The notes beneath the pieces were generated by a model. The model saw nothing but the letters and a program-made list of their open reading frames with translations. It had not been told where the DNA came from and ran no database searches. A program made the position numbers and the translations under genes. This document shows positions 1-7,422 of a stretch of 28,953 bases of DNA, one piece after another (positions within the stretch are counted from its first letter, which is position 1; each line of letters starts with the position of its first letter). Origin of the DNA: a virus; the IMG/VR virus record IMGVR_UViG_3300025822_000020, positions 1 through 28,953 of that record. One strand, given 5' to 3'.

Positions 1-323
1 GCTTGTTCAACTTTCTCTGTTAGATCTTTAACCTCTTCTACCTCTTCTTCAGTTATTTCTTGAATAACTACTGGTTCTTGTTCAACAACCTCTTCGGTAG
101 GCTCTGCGGGTTCTTCGTCTCGTTCAACCACTTCTTGCAATTCCACTTCGGGTTGTTCTGTGCGTAACAAGCTTTCATCTGTGATTTGCTCTTGAACGGC
201 ATCTTCTTCTTTTTTAGGTGTTAGATCAACTTTAATAACATCTTCGTTGTTATTTAGTTTTTTCATCGCGGGTTTTTTCTTTTTTAATTTAAAATCACCC
301 TCTTGTTTTACAATTTCTGACAT
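1..323 (-). CDS. Acidic N-terminus of a probable scaffold/head protein (partial)
   Basis: The gene starts at the ATG complementary to 321-323 and stays open to the left edge, so only about 107 residues of its N-terminus are seen. After a short basic patch rich in Lys (about residues 12-22) it is dominated by Glu, Val, Gln and Asp, with long runs of Glu-Glu and Val-Val-Glu. It looks disordered or helical, with no enzymatic motif. It directly follows the portal gene, with a 31-base AT-only-like gap. In tailed phages this position commonly holds a scaffold, head-maturation or capsid-associated gene, and the acidic composition fits a scaffold. That role is inferred from position and composition only. 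The missing C-terminus could reveal a protease or capsid domain. Confidence 0.7.
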   Translation of the reverse strand, partial: MSEIVKQEGDFKLKKKKPAMKKLNNNEDVIKVDLTPKKEEDAVQEQITDESLLRTEQPEVELQEVVERDEEPAEPTEEVVEQEPVVIQEITEEEVEEVKDLTEKVEQ

Positions 324-354
324 GATATAATAATATATAATTGATTAATAAAAT

Positions 355-2763
355 TTATCTAGGAGCAAACTGCTCTAGATTGAATCCTCCAAGAGTGTCG
401 TTCCCTTGTGACTCAAAATCTTTAGGTAACAAATCATTTTGTCTTTGATTTATTAACTCAGATTGTTGTGTAGCTTGTATTTTAGTTCTTTTGTCTTTGC
501 GATCTTCAACTTCAGCAATTTTACCAGCTTCTGCATTAGCTTTTATTTGAGCTAATTGCATTTGATAATTAAACTCTTCAGCCATAAGCTCTCTTTTAAT
601 TTGAGCTTCTGTTTGCATTCTTTGTATCTCAAACTGTGATTTAGCTTGTTCAATACTAACTTTCTCTTGAGTAAGAGCTTGTTGTTTTTGAACCTCAGCC
701 ATAGCAGCTCTCTCGTTTGCTTCTGAATTAGCTTGTGCTTGCGCCTGTATATTAGCAAGTTGCGCTTGTTCAGCAGCTTCTTGTTTCTTTTTCTGTCTAA
801 ATTTAAGTAATTGATTAGCTAGTTTAAGATTAGATATTTCTCTAATATCAATAGCATCTTCTAAACCAATCATACCAGCTTGTAAAGCTATTTGTATATT
901 TTGTTCTAATTGAGACTTTTCTTCTTCTTCAGGTTCTAACTCTAAGAATATTCCGAAATCATGTAAACTTAACTCGTCAACTTCTTCTAATACAGCAGCA
1001 TTAAACGTGTTTATACTGTTTATTAAAGACATTCTAGTTAAAGGAAAATCAAGTACATCAGCAACTTTCATACTAACGTTCTCGCATGCTCTAATGGTTA
1101 AATAAAACAGTGATTGTAATATATGCCTAGTTGCGACATTTGATTGATTAGCAGCCATCTTTTGAAGCCCTAGAAGAGCGTCTTTATCTGGGTTACTACC
1201 ATCTCTTGCTTCGTTTAATCCAGTTACATCCCTTATCATCTGTAGATAATAGTTGTAAGTGTTTATTAATGAAGCTATTTTTCCTTGACCAGATGAAGAA
1301 GATAATTCTTGAACTGGTACTTTACCCCTGTTTAATTCACCATCTTGAGTAAGTGATCTACCAACTACACTACCAGTTTGGAAATACATGTTTAATGCTT
1401 CCGCTGCGTTATAATTTGTACCATTACCAAGATCAACTTCAGCTAAACCATCCATATCTAAGAACACACCATCTGGTACTATTCTAGACATTACTTGTTG
1501 TAGCTTCAAATGAGTTAATTGAATCATATCAGCAAATCCAGTGATCTTACTAACTATTGACTCAATTCTTCCTTTGTACATTCTAGGCGCTACAATAGAG
1601 TAGTTCATCACTACTTTGGTTGTATCAGCATACGGCCTAGTCATATTTTCAGTTAATTTCCATTCAAGCATGGTATTATTACCTAATACTTTAGCTCCAG
1701 AGTATAAAACTTCAATAGTTCTAGAAACTCTTTCAAAATTATCGTTAACTGGTGGATCAAAACTATCGTCTTTAACTATAGCTTTTTCTAATCCATTTTC
1801 AGTTTGTTTTATTTTAAACACTTGGTTATTGTACGTCTTGTACTCAAAATACAATACTTGAACAGTGTTTTCATCGTAATTACCCCAACCAGTTATATAC
1901 TGATTGTTGCCAGGCATATTTTGTATATTTTTTAATTCCTCTTCAGATATATATGGAAATTCTTTTTTTAATTCGGCTATAGTTATAGATTTAACTTCAC
2001 CTACGTAATATATATCTTCAAAGTTTGGATCTTCTGTGTAAGAATAAACTAAATAAGCTGGATCAACATAATCTACTTTTATTCCTTCAGACACATTGAA
2101 ACTAGTTTTTAAACAAGATATACCTAGTACCGTTAAGTCATACGCTAGTCTTTTTCTTGTTTCATCGTACTTGTTTTGACTTAAAACTGTTTTAATAACC
2201 TCTTCTTCTGCAATCTCTACACTTTGTTTGTAGTTTAATTGCATAAATAAATCAAGTTCCTCTTTGTTATCAGGAAGCATGTCAGGTTCAGAAGAAGAAT
2301 ATAAGTTTTGTCCAAACTCAGCATTAATCTGATCTAAGTATGCTTTGTTTTCTATATCTCTCAAAGCATTAAAAGCGTAGTTAGTTCTTTGTTTTAAAGC
2401 GAATGGATCAGTAGCCATAGCTTTAACCTGATAACCTTTTTGAGTCATACCATTAACTACTATATCCACAAACTTAGATATAACAGGTACTGGTTTCCAA
2501 TCTAAATTAAGATAAGACAAGTCACCATTAATAGCTAACTCATCTTTGTATTTTTGTATAGATTGCTCACCTCTAGCGTATAACCTTAACTGATGAAAGT
2601 TATTATAGTTTGTTTGATACCTATTAGCATTAGTTCTTCCTTGGTCAAACCACTCTTGTTCAATGGCTCTAGCCACTTGAATACCATACTCTAACGACGC
2701 CTTTTCAGCATCACTAACCACTTGGCTTGGAAAAGAACTATTGGTATTTGTGTATATATTCAT
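355..2763 (-). CDS. Portal protein
   Basis: This is an 802-residue protein encoded immediately downstream of terL with no intergenic gap, the classical place for the portal, the dodecameric ring through which DNA enters the head. The N-terminal two thirds (about 1-640) is mixed alpha/beta. It includes a segment near residues 85-115 (LNLDWKPVPVISKFVDIVVN) of the kind seen in large portals of Bacteroidota phages. Residues about 640-760 are a long Gln/Ala/Glu/Lys-rich coiled coil, and the last 30 residues are disordered. It is longer than typical HK97- or SPP1-type portals (400-550 aa) and near the size of portals in crAss-like and related marine phages. The family call rests on length, synteny and these segments, because portals lack short signature motifs. 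The coiled coil could contact internal virion proteins or DNA. Confidence 0.8.
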   Translation of the reverse strand: MNIYTNTNSSFPSQVVSDAEKASLEYGIQVARAIEQEWFDQGRTNANRYQTNYNNFHQLRLYARGEQSIQKYKDELAINGDLSYLNLDWKPVPVISKFVDIVVNGMTQKGYQVKAMATDPFALKQRTNYAFNALRDIENKAYLDQINAEFGQNLYSSSEPDMLPDNKEELDLFMQLNYKQSVEIAEEEVIKTVLSQNKYDETRKRLAYDLTVLGISCLKTSFNVSEGIKVDYVDPAYLVYSYTEDPNFEDIYYVGEVKSITIAELKKEFPYISEEELKNIQNMPGNNQYITGWGNYDENTVQVLYFEYKTYNNQVFKIKQTENGLEKAIVKDDSFDPPVNDNFERVSRTIEVLYSGAKVLGNNTMLEWKLTENMTRPYADTTKVVMNYSIVAPRMYKGRIESIVSKITGFADMIQLTHLKLQQVMSRIVPDGVFLDMDGLAEVDLGNGTNYNAAEALNMYFQTGSVVGRSLTQDGELNRGKVPVQELSSSSGQGKIASLINTYNYYLQMIRDVTGLNEARDGSNPDKDALLGLQKMAANQSNVATRHILQSLFYLTIRACENVSMKVADVLDFPLTRMSLINSINTFNAAVLEEVDELSLHDFGIFLELEPEEEEKSQLEQNIQIALQAGMIGLEDAIDIREISNLKLANQLLKFRQKKKQEAAEQAQLANIQAQAQANSEANERAAMAEVQKQQALTQEKVSIEQAKSQFEIQRMQTEAQIKRELMAEEFNYQMQLAQIKANAEAGKIAEVEDRKDKRTKIQATQQSELINQRQNDLLPKDFESQGNDTLGGFNLEQFAPR

Positions 2764-4989
2764 TTATAGTATAATTTTTGAGGTACTACCATCATTATTG
2801 TATCTTTTAATACCTAGATTAACAGGTTGTCTTTCTATTCTATTTACAGGAACATATCTGTGTTTATTGCAAGCCATTAAAGCAAGTCCAGAGCTAATAG
2901 ACGCATCGTGACTTGTTCTGTTATTTATGTTAAATCTAGCCCAGTCTTCTAGTGTTCTTTGAAAATACATATCTCCATATCCAGTATCTAAAAGACCAAT
3001 ATGTTGTTCTACATAAGTTTCAATTGCCGCAGCATGAGCTTGTTTTATATCTTCGCTAGAGTTAGGTATTCCACCTATTTCTCTTTCAGTAACAGATAGT
3101 TTATTCCAAACTTTATCTGGTCTATTCATTGAAAAACCTCTATAACCTCTCCTTTTAAAATGGTATAAAAGTCTAGGTTTGTTATTTTCTGCAAGTATTG
3201 GCATACCGTAAAATATACAAGCCATTAAAACATCTTCAAAAAATATCTCAGCAGTTTGTGGTCTAGCTATATATTCTAAGAAAAAATGGTTAGGTGGTAC
3301 ATCTTCCATAGAAAACTTAGTTAAACCGTGTAAAGATCCGTTAGAACCTCTTTGATCAACTGTACCAGATATATCATAACTATCACATCCAAAAGCACCA
3401 CAGTGCTCGTTTCCAGGATATTTAGTGCCATTCTTTATTATTACTCGGTTTTGCAGATCTTTAGGTGGAACCCAAGTTATTTTAAACCTACCGTCTTTAT
3501 TAGGGTTAAAAACAACCCTAGTATCAGGCATACCGTTCTCCCAAGCAAAACTTCCCGTAGTTACAACAGATGTGTTTCTTAAATCTTCATTATAATCAAT
3601 CTGCTGGTATATTTTAGTTAAATTAAATAATGATTCTTTCGCCTCATCCCTAAAAGCGTGTTGCTCTGTTCTTGGGAATTGTCTATACATTTCATTTAAT
3701 CCGTCTTGATCGTTCTTTAAACCATCGACTTCATTTTGCCAATGTTCTATTACACTATACTCTATTAACGAGCCGTCGGCAGCTTTAACTGGTTTCTCTG
3801 GAGTATCGAATACAGGTATTCCATAAGTATCAATGAATCCTTCGTAGTTCCATTCCATAGGTATGAACAGAGAATATAATCCTGAACTAGTCTGTCCATT
3901 GCGGTTTCTCTTGGAAACGTCGGAGTCATAATATAATCTTTTAAAATTCTCTCCACCTTTAGCTAAAGCATTAGAAGTGGATCCCATCATACATTTACCT
4001 ATAATCCTACTACCTAACCTTAATGTTGTTTTTGTTACCCTCCAGTTATTTAATATATTATCTGGTCTCTCCCATTTACCACTTTCATCATGAACTAATA
4101 ATTTTAGTTTTTCACCGTCATACGAGTTGTCTCCTGTGTTTTTCCAGTCGATCGTGGTGTCAAGCCCTTGTAAATCGTTTTTGGCTGTGGAAACCTTATC
4201 GACGGACTTTCTGGTAATTTTGGACGCGGGTACGCGGTAGGCGAGCTCGGTCTTCGGCCTATCCATTCCGTCCTGAATTGGTTTGAAGAAGAAAGGATAG
4301 TTGATTGATATAGGTACCACCTTATCTGTAAACATTTTCTTAGCATCTGCTCCTGATTTAGATAAGATCCCGAATCTCGCATCAGAAGATATTGTTGCCA
4401 TATTAACTGCTGTTCCGCTGGCCATGAAGCTAAAACCGGACCTCCTATTCTTAAGGTAGCACATTCCGAAACATCTGTTATCTGCTTGGCAAGCTTCCCA
4501 GAATATAAAGAATAATCTGTTTGCTTCCCTAAAATCTGCTCTCCCAACATCAATCTTGGTCCACTGCAAGTACATGTAGTGATTACCAGTAATGTAAGTA
4601 GGAACACCTTTGTTGTAAAACGAAAAACCTTTTTCCCTATATTCAAACTCTTGATCGATATACTCATACCATTTGTTTTTAAAGTGATCAGGGTAAGTGT
4701 CCCACTCAAATATTGTTTTAATCTTTGACAATTCTTTTGGAATGTCATGAGCTTCCCAATACTGATCTAGTTTGTTTTCTGATCTTGAATAAGCATTCTC
4801 TATAAAAGGTAATGCTATTTTTAATCCTTGTATTTCGTATATTTCTCCAATTTTACCAGTCTTACTTATAACAACTACATCATGTTCTTTGTTATAACCA
4901 TACTCCCACTTTTTATATCTATTTTGGGTTTTTATAGTTTTAGACTTGATATGATCAGGTAATATCTTATATAACGTTTGTTCGTACAT
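2764..4989 (-). CDS. terL: Terminase large subunit (packaging ATPase/nuclease)
   Basis: This 741-residue motor protein pumps DNA into the prohead and cuts the concatemer. The N-terminal ATPase shows an atypical Walker A, KNRRSGFS (about 180-187), a Walker B LLVHDE (about 297-302) with the catalytic Glu, and a coupling motif GSTSN (about 336-340). The RNase H-like nuclease starts at FGCDSYD (about 534-539), whose Asp is a metal ligand. A likely last acidic ligand lies in the Asp-Ala-Ser-rich segment about 40 residues before the C-terminus. The canonical GxxxxGK[ST] is replaced by an Arg-Arg-containing loop, as in many phage terminases, including crAss-like ones. It sits between the small-terminase candidate (1-base overlap at 4989) and portal (adjacent at 2763/2764). 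A stretch at 4141-4260 is GC-rich compared with the rest of the gene. Confidence 0.93.
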   Translation of the reverse strand: MYEQTLYKILPDHIKSKTIKTQNRYKKWEYGYNKEHDVVVISKTGKIGEIYEIQGLKIALPFIENAYSRSENKLDQYWEAHDIPKELSKIKTIFEWDTYPDHFKNKWYEYIDQEFEYREKGFSFYNKGVPTYITGNHYMYLQWTKIDVGRADFREANRLFFIFWEACQADNRCFGMCYLKNRRSGFSFMASGTAVNMATISSDARFGILSKSGADAKKMFTDKVVPISINYPFFFKPIQDGMDRPKTELAYRVPASKITRKSVDKVSTAKNDLQGLDTTIDWKNTGDNSYDGEKLKLLVHDESGKWERPDNILNNWRVTKTTLRLGSRIIGKCMMGSTSNALAKGGENFKRLYYDSDVSKRNRNGQTSSGLYSLFIPMEWNYEGFIDTYGIPVFDTPEKPVKAADGSLIEYSVIEHWQNEVDGLKNDQDGLNEMYRQFPRTEQHAFRDEAKESLFNLTKIYQQIDYNEDLRNTSVVTTGSFAWENGMPDTRVVFNPNKDGRFKITWVPPKDLQNRVIIKNGTKYPGNEHCGAFGCDSYDISGTVDQRGSNGSLHGLTKFSMEDVPPNHFFLEYIARPQTAEIFFEDVLMACIFYGMPILAENNKPRLLYHFKRRGYRGFSMNRPDKVWNKLSVTEREIGGIPNSSEDIKQAHAAAIETYVEQHIGLLDTGYGDMYFQRTLEDWARFNINNRTSHDASISSGLALMACNKHRYVPVNRIERQPVNLGIKRYNNDGSTSKIIL

Positions 4990-5261
4990 TACTTAGATCT
5001 ACCTTCAGCGAAACCTCTGAAATTTTTTTGTGGTGAATCAGCAGATTCATCATTTAACAATTGTTCTTCTTGTTCAATACGTGAAAGTATTTCAAAAGCA
5101 TCAAATATTGCTAATTTCTTTGTAGCAGCAGCATTTTTTAATCTATCAGCTGATATATCATCATCTGAATCAACAATTTTTTCTCTAGCTACTTTTATTA
5201 ATTCCTCAACTGCTTTTTGCCCAGCTAGGATTATTTTCTTCTTCGTTTCCTTGGTATTCAT
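4989..5261 (-). CDS. Putative small terminase subunit
   Basis: This is a 90-residue, highly charged, helical protein directly upstream of terL, whose start overlaps its last base. The central stretch ADRLKNAAATKKLAIFDAFE (about residues 39-58) and the following ILSRIEQEEQLLN resemble a helical oligomerisation segment. The C-terminus is a polar tail (NFRGFAEGRSK). Small terminase subunits recognise the packaging site and are usually encoded just before terL, at 100-180 aa. This one is short and no clear helix-turn-helix can be assigned by eye. The function is therefore inferred from synteny, helical character and size. Its start lies 56 bases inside the preceding GroES-like gene, so the two are probably translationally coupled. 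Confidence 0.5.
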   Translation of the reverse strand: MNTKETKKKIILAGQKAVEELIKVAREKIVDSDDDISADRLKNAAATKKLAIFDAFEILSRIEQEEQLLNDESADSPQKNFRGFAEGRSK

Positions 5262-5811
5262 ATTTAATTACAATATCATTAGATTTCATACAGTACAATT
5301 TCTTTTCGTCAACTACAAACTCAAACTCTCCGCCTGGGGTATAACCAATAAGGTCTCCAGGATTGATTTCTAGCGCTTGTAAGGAACTATTACCGTATTT
5401 AAGTATACCAATAAGCTTTTGCTCTTTTTCAAGAGAGAAGCTGTCTTTATTTTTAATTGGAACAACAAAACATCTATCATTAAAAGTTTTCCATTTTTTA
5501 GGTTGTCCATATAAATATATTTGATCTGGCGCAACAAAATATAATCCATCAATAAACATTGACCTACTATCTTTTTGATTGCCTTTCATGTCATAAAACC
5601 TTCTAAATACGTTATGGTGTATTAAAACAATATCACCAACGCTTATACCTGTTTCATAAGCTAAAGGTGTTGCTACAACTTCAGCATAATTATTTACAGA
5701 CTTAAAACTCTCTATTGATGAGTTTGTAATTAAGGTTTTATCTCCAACTTTCTTTTCGTTGTCATAGCGCTTACCAACTGGCTTCACAATGAAGTCGTAA
5801 ATACTTCTCAT
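5206..5811 (-). CDS. GroES-like beta-barrel protein (second co-chaperonin-like protein)
   Basis: This 201-residue beta-rich protein has two halves that both read like the GroES/chaperonin-10 fold. The N-terminus IYDFIVKPVGKRYDN recalls the opening strand of GroES, and TGISVGDIVLIHHN (about 75-88) matches the 'VKVGD.V.Y' strand. Near the C-terminus, LEINPGDLIGYTPGGEFEF (about 152-170) is followed by DEKKLYCMKSNDIVIKYE, which mirrors the E-x-DG-x-x-L-x-x-V-x-x-x-DI ending of GroES. A conventional phage groES exists separately at 9853-10113, so this is a larger, diverged relative of unknown partner. It lies just before the terminase genes, which fits a role in head assembly. The fold assignment is by motif similarity only. 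It overlaps its downstream neighbour by 56 bases and its upstream neighbour by 1 base. Confidence 0.6.
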   Translation of the reverse strand: MRSIYDFIVKPVGKRYDNEKKVGDKTLITNSSIESFKSVNNYAEVVATPLAYETGISVGDIVLIHHNVFRRFYDMKGNQKDSRSMFIDGLYFVAPDQIYLYGQPKKWKTFNDRCFVVPIKNKDSFSLEKEQKLIGILKYGNSSLQALEINPGDLIGYTPGGEFEFVVDEKKLYCMKSNDIVIKYEYQGNEEENNPSWAKSS

Positions 5812-6038
5812 TAGTACTCAAGATCGTATTCAACGGATATTGCCATGTTAGAATTAAATTTCTTCCATGGCATTACCTCGCTGTTTTTCTTTATGTGAAT
5901 GTTATAAGAGCTATCTTCTTCGTCGAATAATATATAGGCTATTTCATGACCACCATAAACGCTTTGTCCTACAGCATAGTGCATTGCGTCGTTCTTGTAG
6001 TCAGAACCTATACTTATTTTTCTTATAACGGAAGACAT
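5811..6038 (-). CDS. Small conserved phage protein, function unknown
   Basis: This is a 75-residue protein that I cannot assign to a family. It has a beta-strand-rich pattern with acidic patches. There is an HEIAYILFDEEDSSYNIHIK stretch in the middle (about 31-50), an MPWKKF segment at about 56-61 and an acidic, aromatic C-terminus (SVEYDLEY). No signal peptide, membrane segment or catalytic signature is visible. Both ends overlap neighbours by a single base in TAATG-type junctions, so it is firmly embedded in the virion/packaging operon and probably translated by coupling. Its position between a coiled-coil protein and the larger GroES-like protein suggests a structural or assembly role, but that is only context. 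Confidence 0.7.
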   Translation of the reverse strand: MSSVIRKISIGSDYKNDAMHYAVGQSVYGGHEIAYILFDEEDSSYNIHIKKNSEVMPWKKFNSNMAISVEYDLEY

Positions 6039-6283
6039 TATTCTTCTTCTTTAACTATTTCAGTGTAAGAACCAGTTTCTATATCAATAGTAATAGCTCC
6101 ATACTCTTTCTCTAATTCAGCTTTAAAAGCTTCGATCTCTTCGTTTAGACCAGCTTGCTTGTGTAATAAAGCATGCTTTTGAACTTCCACAAACCCGATG
6201 TCTTTTAATAGATCAGATAATTGCTTTTGTTGTTCTTGAATTTTCGTTAATTGGTCTTTTGTAATTGAATTTACTTTTTTCAT
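6038..6283 (-). CDS. Small coiled-coil protein
   Basis: This is an 81-residue protein, mostly alpha-helical. Residues about 8-62 are Gln/Lys/Glu/Leu-rich with heptad-like spacing (ITKDQLTKIQEQQKQLSDLL, then LNEEIEAFKAELEKEYG). The C-terminal tail is more beta-like and acidic (ITIDIETGSYTEIVKEEE). There is no membrane segment or catalytic motif. The leader just upstream of its ATG consists of short AAATC tandem repeats (complement of about 6284-6303), an A-rich initiation region. A fourth-position neighbour of terL with a coiled coil could be an oligomerising virion or assembly factor. I do not recognise a characterised family. Confidence 0.75.
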   Translation of the reverse strand: MKKVNSITKDQLTKIQEQQKQLSDLLKDIGFVEVQKHALLHKQAGLNEEIEAFKAELEKEYGAITIDIETGSYTEIVKEEE

Positions 6284-6309
6284 TTGATTTGATTTGATTT
6301 AATTAATTT

Positions 6310-6762
6310 TTATTTATTTTCTTTAATCGCAGAGCCAAAGTAGTAACCAAAAATACTAAGGGCAACACCTTCAACTATACCGATCAAATGTATGAAAATT
6401 TCTTTATTAGACTCTGGTACTTGTGTAGTAACTACGGTGTAAACTAAAAAAGCAAAAGCTGAAAGTCCAACTATGCCAGTCAAATTAAACATCCAGTCTG
6501 TTCCGTACTTCCTTAGATTTACCTCTCTTTTTCTAGCTGAGTCTCTATCTTCTACTTCTAATCTATAAAGTTCCACCAATCTATCGTGAGCTTCAGCTTT
6601 TTGATCATCACTTAAATCAGGGTCTTTGTTTATAAGATTTTTAACTACACCTAAAAGACCTTTATCCGGAAGTGCATCGCCTACAACATCAATTATAGTA
6701 GAACCAGCGCCGAGTAAAAATTTACCCAGCCCGGTTTCTTTAAATGGTTTTTTATTTTCCAT
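6310..6762 (-). CDS. Putative 3TM-type holin
   Basis: This is a 150-residue protein if started at the ATG complementary to 6760-6762. The frame is open further upstream to 6852, but those 30 extra residues lie wholly inside the preceding gene and look non-native. The N-terminal half (GLGKFLLGAGSTIIDVVGDA, then a soluble helical region with DPDLSDDQKAEAHDRLVELY) precedes a charged DRDSARKREVNLRKYGTDW linker. Two clear hydrophobic segments follow (about 98-117 and 126-145), ending in a Lys/Glu tail. This architecture matches the 'holin of 3TMs' group found in gene transfer agents and marine phages, where the N-terminal amphipathic helix is the third segment. Its start overlaps the HExxH gene by 11 bases (ATGGAAAATAA). 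A second holin candidate lies at 8824-8976. Confidence 0.65.
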   Translation of the reverse strand: MENKKPFKETGLGKFLLGAGSTIIDVVGDALPDKGLLGVVKNLINKDPDLSDDQKAEAHDRLVELYRLEVEDRDSARKREVNLRKYGTDWMFNLTGIVGLSAFAFLVYTVVTTQVPESNKEIFIHLIGIVEGVALSIFGYYFGSAIKENK

Positions 6763-7060
6763 AAGCTTCTTTTTCCCATGGTAAGTTTTTAGCGCCCTCT
6801 TCCATTTGCGCTCTTGAGTATTTTTTACCTTTCCAAAAAACCGCACTATCATTGTAATCTAAATCACCTCTCTTCATTTGATCTAAATGAATTTTCTCGT
6901 GATTAATTACATCTTGTTTTTGTTTTTCGTCAGTAATATTTTTATTTATAAGTATGCTACCATTCCTATCGGCTTTACCTAACACTTCGTCACCTAAGTC
7001 TACGTTGTATATAGGTGTGTTGTCGATATAGTATGGTGGATTACTTAGTTTGAACGCCAT
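6752..7060 (-). CDS. HExxH-motif putative metallopeptidase
   Basis: This 102-residue protein contains the zincin signature HEKIH at residues 54-58 inside VINHEKIHLDQMKRGDLDYN. That places two histidines and the catalytic Glu55 on one helix. A third metal ligand could be a Glu in the conserved-looking C-terminal LPWEKEAYGK (about 93-102). The N-terminus is beta-rich (PPYYIDNTPIYNVDLGDEVL). It is small for a peptidase and resembles the HExxH-bearing minigenes seen in marine phage virion or lysis operons. It may process virion proteins or act on peptidoglycan, but the substrate is unknown. It overlaps the upstream 55-aa gene by 20 bases and the downstream holin by 11, next to lysis-type genes. 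Confidence 0.65.
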   Translation of the reverse strand: MAFKLSNPPYYIDNTPIYNVDLGDEVLGKADRNGSILINKNITDEKQKQDVINHEKIHLDQMKRGDLDYNDSAVFWKGKKYSRAQMEEGAKNLPWEKEAYGK

Positions 7061-7208
7061 TATAAGGGAACATGTTGTTTAAAGCTTCTTTTCTTTTTTG
7101 GCAACCACAAGGAATATTAAGACCCTCTGACACTTTATCAACTACTGTTTTAATACCAGTAGCTGTAGTTATCTTTTCTATAGTGTCACCTAAACCCTTA
7201 GATTCCAT
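7041..7208 (-). CDS. Small Cys-containing phage protein (55 aa)
   Basis: This is an intact 55-residue reading frame from the ATG complementary to 7206-7208 to a TAA at 7041-7043. It starts with MESKGLGDTIEKITTATG, followed by a helical ...KTVVDKVSEGLNIP, a CGC doublet of cysteines (residues 34 and 36), a basic QKRKEALNNMF and a short tail. Proteins with the same plan (GLGD..EKIT.ATGIK, then C-x-C, then RKE.LN..FPY) are a recurrent hypothetical family in marine phages as far as I know. The function is unknown. The start overlaps the preceding gene's stop as TAATG, and the end overlaps the HExxH gene by 20 bases. Both support it as a real, translationally coupled gene. Confidence 0.8.
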   Translation of the reverse strand: MESKGLGDTIEKITTATGIKTVVDKVSEGLNIPCGCQKRKEALNNMFPYNGVQTK

Positions 7209-7417
7209 TATTTAGAGCAGTGTTTACTCATCCAAGATCCACCCATTTTCATAGGAGAACCACTCATTTTAGCTGGTGATCCGTACATAGACATTGGACT
7301 ATCGTCTTTCATTCCTACTTGAGCGTTTTCTGCGTAGTTATCTCTAGTAGATTTTTTCAATGATTGATTACTTGCTTCTCTAACGTCGTAAGCTGTTTTT
7401 TCACTAATGTTTGGCAT
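7208..7417 (-). CDS. Small Ser/Met/Lys-rich 'GSP' motif protein
   Basis: This is a 69-residue, low-complexity protein. The N-terminal half is polar and helical (AYDVREASNQSLKKSTRDNY). The C-terminal half carries repeated Met-Tyr/Ser/Lys-Gly-Ser-Pro units: SMYGSPAKMSGSPMKMGGSW, ending SKHCSK. The following gene (7423-8100) begins with a related MKGSPLK unit, so the two may share a partner or location. Short GSP-M/K repeats are a feature of several Bacteroidota phage virion proteins, but I know no demonstrated function. It is preceded by an A/T-rich leader with no Shine-Dalgarno site. Confidence 0.7.
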   Translation of the reverse strand: MPNISEKTAYDVREASNQSLKKSTRDNYAENAQVGMKDDSPMSMYGSPAKMSGSPMKMGGSWMSKHCSK

Positions 7418-7422
7418 AATTA

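Noticed and set aside
4104-4748. 214-aa open frame on the minus strand inside terL
   Set aside because: It runs in a shifted frame across conserved terminase motifs and has no start context or recognisable protein; it is a shadow.
6763-6852. Upstream extension of the 3TM holin start
   Set aside because: The additional 30 residues lie wholly inside the HExxH gene, are highly basic, and the internal ATG at 6760-6762 forms the same kind of 11-base overlap seen at the groEL/HNH junction.
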